Origin: DATEAV01 sp964513155
GTDB taxonomy: Bacteria; Chloroflexota; Anaerolineae; Anaerolineales; E44-bin32
DNA: 10,229 nt
Direction: 5' to 3'
Assembly (NCBI GenBank): GCA_964513155.1
Contig: CAZEMA010000086.1
Coordinates: 1 to 10,229, forward strand
Shown: positions 6,175 through 10,229 of the stretch, piece by piece
Layout: the number at the start of each line of letters is the position of its first letter
Position numbering within the stretch: position 1 is the first letter of the stretch
Program-made: the position numbers and the translations under genes
Notes under the pieces: model-generated
What the model was told of the DNA's origin: nothing
Databases searched by the model: none
The model's input: only the letters and a program-made list of their open reading frames with translations

Positions 6175-6699
6175 TCACTCCGTCGGGAGGGTGAACTCCC
6201 AGGCGCACCAGAACTCGGCCGGGTGCTCATCGGGAGGACAGGCGACACAGCGCGTAGTGATTCTGGGATCGAGGGTTCGGGCGAAGCCGCCGTACTCCAC
6301 CAGCCCGACCGACTTGCAGGGGAAGTCGGGCAACCCTTTGCGCTGGCGTGCCTCCTGGACGCGGCAGCGGTTCATCTCGAAGCGCAGCGTTCTGGCGTCG
6401 ATCCGTCGGGCGGCTTGCTCGTTGATGCGGGCGTACAGGCGCAGGCCCAGGGCGCGCTCGAGCGCCTCCAACCCGCCGCCCTCGGCGATACCGTGGCGCT
6501 GCATGATCCGCTTCGCCTCGATGACGGTGAACTGACCCCACGCATCGGCGTCACACCCAATGGCTGCCTCCAGACCGAATCGGCGTTCGACGGCCTGGAA
6601 CCATGACCCATCGTGGGCCAGCCAGTTCTTGGCGGCGTCCTCGAGAAGATCGATCAGCTGGGACTTGCTCATCGTTTCCAGGATGCTTCGGTCTGGCAT
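6175..6699 (-). CDS. DUF6125 family Cys-rich cytosolic protein
   Basis: A 174-aa soluble protein. Recognisable family features are KNWLAHDGSWFQAVE (24-38), the EAKRIM helix (61-66), LRLYARIN (86-93), and a Cys-rich C-terminal half: MNRCRVQEARQRKGL (109-123), FPCK (126-129), then DPRITTRCVACPPD (144-157) and FWCAW (163-167). C112, C128, C151, C154, C165 and H29 are plausible metal ligands, as in the related group of L-2-amino-thiazoline-4-carboxylate hydrolase-like proteins. Function is unproven. The start at 6699 has GGAG 6 nt upstream; an internal ATG at residue 10 is an alternative. The gene lies just downstream of a decayed MFS reading frame, and its leader contains an 11-bp imperfect inverted repeat. 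Confidence 0.82.
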   Translation of the reverse strand: MPDRSILETMSKSQLIDLLEDAAKNWLAHDGSWFQAVERRFGLEAAIGCDADAWGQFTVIEAKRIMQRHGIAEGGGLEALERALGLRLYARINEQAARRIDARTLRFEMNRCRVQEARQRKGLPDFPCKSVGLVEYGGFARTLDPRITTRCVACPPDEHPAEFWCAWEFTLPTE

Positions 6700-6719
6700 G
6701 GGTTTGCTCCACGGATCAA

Positions 6720-6755
6720 GGACCGGTCGTCATCGCCCGACGGTACGATCGGTCC
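6720..6755. repeat. 11-bp imperfect inverted repeat upstream of the DUF6125 gene
   Basis: GGACCGGTCGT (6720-6730) and ACGATCGGTCC (6745-6755) pair over 11 bp with one mismatch and a 14-nt loop. The repeat ends 21 bp before the DUF6125 ATG, so it could be an operator or a leader hairpin affecting translation. Part of it encodes the end of the MFS remnant, so it may also be chance. Confidence 0.45.
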
Positions 6756-6767
6756 AGGACAACTACG

Positions 6768-6788
6768 GCAGGCAGGGCTCCTGCCTGC
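6768..6788. repeat. 9-bp perfect hairpin with GCT loop
   Basis: GCAGGCAGG (6768-6776) and CCTGCCTGC (6780-6788) pair perfectly around a 3-nt loop. It lies inside the MFS remnant, upstream of the DUF6125 gene. It lacks a T-tract on either side. Together with the neighbouring inverted repeat it makes this remnant region strongly structured. Confidence 0.5.
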
Positions 6789-7007
6789 ATTGAGCTCTGG
6801 ACGAAGGTCAGGGCAGTCGGCCGGCAAACGCAAGCAGGGGAACGGTACAGACTATCCCCGAGGCGGGAGATCGTCTGGCCGGTCCACAGCAGGGCGAACG
6901 GACGATGGGCGAGCGATCGCGGGAGGCGCATGACTGCGGGACCCCGGGGCATTCTACCAGGACTACCCGTTATCCTCCGGACAGGTTGAGCGGACCGGCC
7001 GGGAAGG

Positions 7008-7913
7008 TCAGGTCAGGAAGAGCAAGGCCACGCCGGCCAGGGCGACCAGGGTACCGGCGGCCGCCCGCCATCCCACCCGTTCCTTGAACACATAGCGCCC
7101 AACGGGCAGAAGGAAGATCGGGGGAAGCGCCATCAGGGTGCTGGCCACGCCGATCGTCGTGTGCTGGATTGAGACCAATGAGAGCCAGACGCCAAGATAT
7201 GGGCCGAAGAAGGACCCGCCCAGGATCGGTAACAGCGCTCTGGGCTGCTCCGACAGGCGCCGCAGCGTCGCCCCGGCTTGGCCCTGCAACAGGGTCACCA
7301 GCCACAGTGCCGCGCTCGCTGCCAGAATCCGGATGGTATTCGCGGAGAGGGCCGAGAAGTCCCCGTATAGGCCGTTCTTGGAGAGGACCAGACCCCCGGC
7401 CTGGCCAAGGGCCGCGCCCAGGCCGAAGACGAGGCCCCGCCGATAATCGCGGCGCTCGTTCTCCCCCTCGCCCGAGTTGGCCTTGTCAAGGACAACCCAG
7501 GCGATCCCCAGGATGGTCAGGATGACGCCGGCCCACTGGCCCGGGCGCATGCGCTCACCCAGCGCCGCCCAAGCCAGGAGGGCGCCCATCACCGGCGCCG
7601 TTGTCATCACCAGCATACTCAGGCGGGGACCGATCCACACATAGGCTTGGAAGAGGAAAGCGTCGCCGATGGCCAGGCCCACGACGCCGGAGAGGCTCAG
7701 CCACAACCACCGGCGAGGTTCCGCTGTCGGTGGAAGGGGATGGCCCAGGAGAAGCCAATGGGTCAGCGTCAGCAATCCTGCAGCTACCAGGAGCCGCCAA
7801 CGGTTGACGGTGACGGATCCGACGAGTCGGCTGCCAGAGGTGAAGAAGGTCGAGGAGCCCGTCCAGCACACGGAGGTGCCCAGGGCTGCCAATTCCCCAA
7901 GCAAAGTGGCCAT
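7008..7913 (-). CDS. EamA/DMT superfamily transporter
   Basis: A 301-aa integral membrane protein of the drug/metabolite transporter superfamily. Ten hydrophobic helices fall in two EamA repeats (about residues 1-140 and 165-301) separated by a charged linker DKANSGEGENERRDYRR. Features of the family include GDAFLFQAYVWIGPRLSMLVMT (repeat 1, helices 3-4), LGERMRPGQWAGVILTILGI at the end of repeat 1, and the matching FKERVGWRAAAGTLVALAGVALL at the C-terminus. The substrate cannot be predicted. The frame is open to a GTG at 8009, but that start would fall inside the hairpin at 8003-8037 and add 32 non-hydrophobic residues; the ATG at 7913 begins directly at the first helix. No Shine-Dalgarno sequence is visible before it. 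No partner gene is close. Confidence 0.88.
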   Translation of the reverse strand: MATLLGELAALGTSVCWTGSSTFFTSGSRLVGSVTVNRWRLLVAAGLLTLTHWLLLGHPLPPTAEPRRWLWLSLSGVVGLAIGDAFLFQAYVWIGPRLSMLVMTTAPVMGALLAWAALGERMRPGQWAGVILTILGIAWVVLDKANSGEGENERRDYRRGLVFGLGAALGQAGGLVLSKNGLYGDFSALSANTIRILAASAALWLVTLLQGQAGATLRRLSEQPRALLPILGGSFFGPYLGVWLSLVSIQHTTIGVASTLMALPPIFLLPVGRYVFKERVGWRAAAGTLVALAGVALLFLT

Positions 7914-8002
7914 TGCGGGACGTTTGCGCAGACCAGGCAGGACTTCAACGCTCGGGCCGGAGCAGCGCTGGCCGATCCGCCCGGGAATCCCTCCAAAGCG
8001 TG

Positions 8003-8037
8003 AGCACACAACCTGCCCACAGGGTAGGTTGTGTGCT
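8003..8037 (-). terminator. 16-bp hairpin after the RRM gene, terminator candidate
   Basis: Arms 8003-8018 and 8022-8037 pair over 16 bp with one imperfect pair, around an ACA loop. The hairpin begins 40 bp beyond the RRM gene stop at 8077 and separates that gene from the EamA gene. A short CTTT follows on the minus strand but no true T-tract. Its presence also argues against the upstream GTG start for the EamA protein. Confidence 0.65.
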
Positions 8038-8076
8038 AGCTATTCGCAGGCGACGATTCGAATGGTCTTGGTTGGC

Positions 8077-8403
8077 TTACCAGCGAGGACCGCGATCGCG
8101 CCGTTGGCCGCCACGCCCACCCTTGCCGGCACCGCCGAACCCACCGGGCCGCTCTTCGCGGGGGCGGGCCATGTTTACGGTCAGCTGGCGGTCATCCAGG
8201 GAATAGTTGGCAAAGGTGGCAATCGCCTTCTGGGCCTCGGCCTGGGTGCTCATCTCGACGAAACCGAATCCCTTGGAACGACCGGTGTCACGGTCCTTGA
8301 TGATCGTGACGGAGGTCACGGTCCCAGCTTGCGAGAACAGGGTCCGCAGCTGATCCTCGGTCGTGTTGTAGGATAGGTTTCCCACGTACAGCTTGCTTTC
8401 CAT
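8077..8403 (-). CDS. Single-RRM RNA-binding protein with Gly/Arg-rich tail
   Basis: A 108-aa protein with one RNA recognition motif (about residues 4-80). RNP2 is LYVGNL (5-10) and RNP1 is KGFGFVEM (44-51), with the aromatic residues that stack on RNA bases in place. The tail from residue 85 is rich in Gly and Arg (GGFGGAGKGGRGGQRR), the layout of cyanobacterial Rbp and plant glycine-rich proteins, which bind single-stranded RNA and are often cold-induced. Expected role: cytoplasmic RNA binding, perhaps cold-stress RNA chaperone; regulation by cold is inference. The start is supported by GAGGAG 8 nt upstream. The gene appears to be monocistronic, with a hairpin after it and a long structured leader before it. 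Confidence 0.94.
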   Translation of the reverse strand: MESKLYVGNLSYNTTEDQLRTLFSQAGTVTSVTIIKDRDTGRSKGFGFVEMSTQAEAQKAIATFANYSLDDRQLTVNMARPREERPGGFGGAGKGGRGGQRRDRGPRW

Positions 8404-8525
8404 CAGATTGTCTCCTCGCCCAGGTCGGTTGCCCTGACCCGCAACGAAAACGCCGCCAACCTGCTATCTGGGTGTGGCGGCAAGCCGGACGCCCAAACGA
8501 AATGCTCGGTCACCTTTATCTTATC
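8404..8525 (-). promoter_or_regulatory. Long leader and probable promoter area of the RRM gene
   Basis: Upstream of the RRM ATG on the minus strand about 100 nt precede the nearest AT-rich patch, GATAAGATAAA, in which TAAGAT (8523-8518) could serve as a -10 box; no clear -35 is seen. Within the leader GCCGCCA (8452-8458) pairs with TGGCGGC (8475-8481), a 7-bp stem, and GTTGC/GCAAC (8428-8432 with 8441-8445) could form a second. A long structured leader would fit post-transcriptional, for example temperature-dependent, control, which is inference. Confidence 0.4.
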
Positions 8526-9013
8526 ACGGTTTTGCCTTGAGGGGTACATCTGCGGCCGCCCGGGTGTGTTGAGGGAAGAGGGCCTGTGCATGCGCGCCCG
8601 CCACCCACTCCTCCGTCTAAGGAGATCCGATCTCGGTGACGACCGCCGGGTGATCGCCGGTGGGCGTAGGTTAGCGGGGTAATGAGTGGACCGTACAGGA
8701 CTCATACCCGTAGCCTTGTGCTCATAAGGTACGATGTGACGAGGCATGGGAGTACAACTCCTGAGTGGGACTTGCGGTCGCGAAGTGGAGGTGAGTAGTT
8801 TCAGATGCATATGAGACAGGAGAGGCCGCGGGAAGAGCGCTTCGGGGCCACCCTTGGAGTGCGCAACCACGGCCAAGGAGCGGGCCCCGACACAGACTCT
8901 AGGTTCCACTTACGGAGGTGCCAGGTTTGCTCTACTCGCTAGAACACGGGCAGTATCTCCTGCATGCGAAAGAGACACCGCCTTTGGAGTTCTCGTCTTC
9001 CTGATCACTAGCA
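8526..9013. other. Gene-free stretch of about 490 bp with several small inverted repeats
   Basis: No reading frame here looks like a protein. The longest open frame, minus strand through 8403-8909, has low-complexity Arg/Pro/Ser composition and runs on into the RRM leader. Visible structure includes GAGAT-CCG-ATCTC, GGAGT-ACA-ACTCC, CTCCT...AGGAG near 8610-8630, and a nested pair CGGGGCC (8843-8849) with GGCCCCG (8883-8889) enclosing CCTTGG (8852-8857) with CCAAGG (8873-8878). I recognise no known RNA family. It could hold an unrecognised small RNA, a decayed gene, or plain spacer. Confidence 0.5.
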
Positions 9014-9041
9014 GAATGGGGCAGCGTTTGCTGCCCCATTC
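9014..9041 (-). terminator. Catalase terminator hairpin
   Basis: A perfect 12-bp stem (9014-9025 with 9030-9041) with a 4-nt loop begins 13 bp beyond the catalase stop codon. In the minus-strand direction only a short TTCT-type flank follows, so it is a strong hairpin with a weak U-tract. Position and stem strength make it the likely 3' end of the catalase transcript. Confidence 0.75.
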
Positions 9042-9054
9042 GCATTCAACTGAT

Positions 9055-10229
9055 CTACTTGACCTTGTCGAGCGAGATACCGAGCGCATCTGCCACACCC
9101 TTGCCATAGGCCGGGTCAGCCTTCAGGCAGTTGCCAATGTGGCGGGTCTTGATGAACTCGGGGGCATCGCCCATCGCCCGGGCAGTGTTCTCGAACAACA
9201 CCTTCTGCTGCGCCCTGTTCATCAAGCGGAAGAGCTTTCCCGGCTGGGTGTAGTAGTCGGAATCATCCTCGCGGAAGTTCCAGTTGTCCGCCGCGCCGGA
9301 CAGATCCAGAGGAGGATCCTTGAACTCGGGCTGCTCCTGCCACTCGCCGAAGCTATTCGGCTCGTAGCCGAGGGTGGCGCCGTGGTTGCCATCCACGCGC
9401 AGCTGCCCGTCACGATGGGATGGATGCGCCGGCGCGTTCTTCGGCATGTTGACTGGGATTTGATGATGGTTGACGCCCAGGCGGTAGCGGTGAGCATCGC
9501 CGTAGGCGAACAGGCGGCCCTGCAGCATCTTGTCCGGCGAGAAGCCGATGCCGGGCACCACGGCGGCGGGGTTGAAGGCCGACTGCTCCACATCCTGGTA
9601 GTAGTTCTCCGGGTTGCGGTTCAGTTCGAGCACCCCCACCTCGATCAGGGGGAACTCCTTCTGAGACCAGACCTTGGTCAGGTCGAAGGGATTGTAGGGC
9701 ATCTTCCGGGCCTGTTCCTCGGTCATCACCTGGATGAACATCGTCCAGCGGGGGAAATCCCCCTTGGCGATACTCTCGAACAGATCGCGCTGATGGCTCT
9801 CGCGATCCTTGGCGACGATCGCTTCCGCTTCCTGGTCGGTCAGGTTCTTGATGCCCTGCTGGGTGTGCAGGTGGAACTTGACCCAGACGCGTTCCTTCTT
9901 GGCATTGATCATGCTGAAGGTGTGACTGCCGAAGCCGTGCATGTGGCGGTAGGAGAGCGGGATGCCGCGCTCGCTCATGGTGATCGTGACCTGGTGCAGC
10001 GCTTCGGGCAGCGAGGTCCAGAAGTCCCAGTTGTTGGTGGCCGAGCGCAGGTTGGTCTGCGGATCGCGCTTGACAGCCCGGTTGAGATCCGGGAACTTGT
10101 GAGGATCGCGCAGGAAGAAGACCGGCGTGTTGTTGCCCACCAGGTCCCAGTTGCCTTCCTCGGTGTAGAACTTGATGGCAAAGCCGCGGATGTCGCGTTC
10201 CGCATCGGCGGCGCCGCGCTCCCCGGCGA
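9055..10229 (-). CDS. katA: Monofunctional haem catalase, clade 3 small-subunit type, 5' end outside window
   Basis: The C-terminal 390 residues of a catalase, which splits hydrogen peroxide into water and oxygen. The first visible codons read AGERGAADAERDIRGFAIKF. The distal-side Asn lies in DLVGNNTPVFF, and the proximal haem ligand is Tyr in RLFAYGDAHRYRLG (codon 9504-9502). RGIPLSYRHMHGFGSHTFS and NHHQIPVN are further family blocks. The protein ends at LDKVK with no extra flavodoxin-like C-terminal domain, so it belongs to the roughly 480-500 residue small-subunit group. About 90-100 residues, including the catalytic His, are beyond base 10229. The frame is open to the edge, so the GTG at 10140 is internal, not a start. 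A terminator hairpin follows. Confidence 0.97.
   Translation of the reverse strand, partial: AGERGAADAERDIRGFAIKFYTEEGNWDLVGNNTPVFFLRDPHKFPDLNRAVKRDPQTNLRSATNNWDFWTSLPEALHQVTITMSERGIPLSYRHMHGFGSHTFSMINAKKERVWVKFHLHTQQGIKNLTDQEAEAIVAKDRESHQRDLFESIAKGDFPRWTMFIQVMTEEQARKMPYNPFDLTKVWSQKEFPLIEVGVLELNRNPENYYQDVEQSAFNPAAVVPGIGFSPDKMLQGRLFAYGDAHRYRLGVNHHQIPVNMPKNAPAHPSHRDGQLRVDGNHGATLGYEPNSFGEWQEQPEFKDPPLDLSGAADNWNFREDDSDYYTQPGKLFRLMNRAQQKVLFENTARAMGDAPEFIKTRHIGNCLKADPAYGKGVADALGISLDKVK

Larger units (their letters stand above)
6716..6952 (-). pseudogene. Remnant of an MFS transporter gene (N-terminal part)
   Basis: From the ATG at 6931 the product reads RSLAHRPFALLWTGQTISRLGDSLYR, a clear match to the first helix of EntS-like MFS exporters. 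After the Arg codon at 6844-6842 the expected second helix is missing. The frame then continues with TALTFVQ and ends in LPAVVVLDRSYRRAM, which loosely recalls the motif A region (DR..RR) but at too short a distance, and stops at 6716 after only 78 codons counted from 6952. An intact transporter would have about 400 residues with many helices. The most economical reading is a transporter reduced by deletion. A TGGTAGAAT extended -10 at 6959-6951 may be its old promoter. The first 30 residues are convincing; the rest is inference. Confidence 0.65.

Noticed and set aside
7914..8009. 32-codon N-terminal extension of the EamA protein from GTG at 8009
   Set aside because: The start lies inside the 16-bp hairpin following the RRM gene, and the extension is not hydrophobic or family-like. 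ATG at 7913 is preferred.
7669..8376. 235-codon open frame on the plus strand
   Set aside because: It is antisense to both the EamA and the RRM genes, which have clear family motifs, and its product is low-complexity Arg/Pro/Gly sequence.
8689..8698. Second copy of CCGTACAGG, also found in the hairpin at 2744
   Set aside because: Only nine bases are shared and the flanks differ, so a repeat family cannot be claimed from two short matches.
8681..8797. Short plus-strand ORF of about 38 codons in the empty stretch
   Set aside because: No ribosome-binding site, promoter or hydrophobic or other pattern supports it.
8403..8909. 168-codon open frame on the minus strand
   Set aside because: Composition is Arg/Pro/Ser-rich without motifs, it has no ribosome site, and it ends in the RRM leader. 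I could not match it to any transposase or reverse transcriptase remnant.

Overview
The window is GC-rich chromosomal DNA with compact, mostly single-gene units. Gene content (a stand-alone bacterial Elp3, DUF4173 and DUF6125 proteins, a 42-residue Lys/Arg-rich one-helix membrane protein, a single-RRM protein, a small-subunit catalase) suggests a member of Chloroflexota, probably Anaerolineae. This placement is inferred from protein families only; there is no rRNA in the window.

Left end (1-2705): two tandem class II serine tRNA genes on the minus strand, Ser-UGA then Ser-GCU, share one strong extended -10 promoter and are followed by a hairpin. Next to them is a divergent pair: a minus-strand SAM methyltransferase resembling Trm9, and plus-strand elp3. 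In eukaryotes Elp3 starts the carboxymethyl modification of wobble uridine and Trm9 methylates it to mcm5U, so this pair could be a minimal bacterial version of that pathway. It is the most interesting item here. The two start codons are only 17 bp apart, around a perfect TATAAT, and translation of the methyltransferase is probably leaderless.

Middle (2706-5438): a 21-bp hairpin separates elp3 from a convergent gene for a 42-aa membrane protein, too short for routine gene calling but with its own promoter and ribosome site. A divergent 101-aa three-helix membrane protein follows, then a 19-bp inverted repeat and a 547-aa DUF4173 polytopic membrane protein with its own promoter.

Right half (5439-10229), all minus strand: a UbiE/MenG-type methyltransferase, a Cys-rich DUF6125 protein, a decayed remnant of an MFS transporter, an EamA/DMT transporter, an RRM RNA-binding protein with a leader of about 100 nt, roughly 490 bp with no recognisable gene but several small inverted repeats, and a clade 3 catalase whose 5' end lies outside the window. 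Strong hairpins without T-tracts sit at several gene ends.

No mobile element, CRISPR array or defence system was seen.
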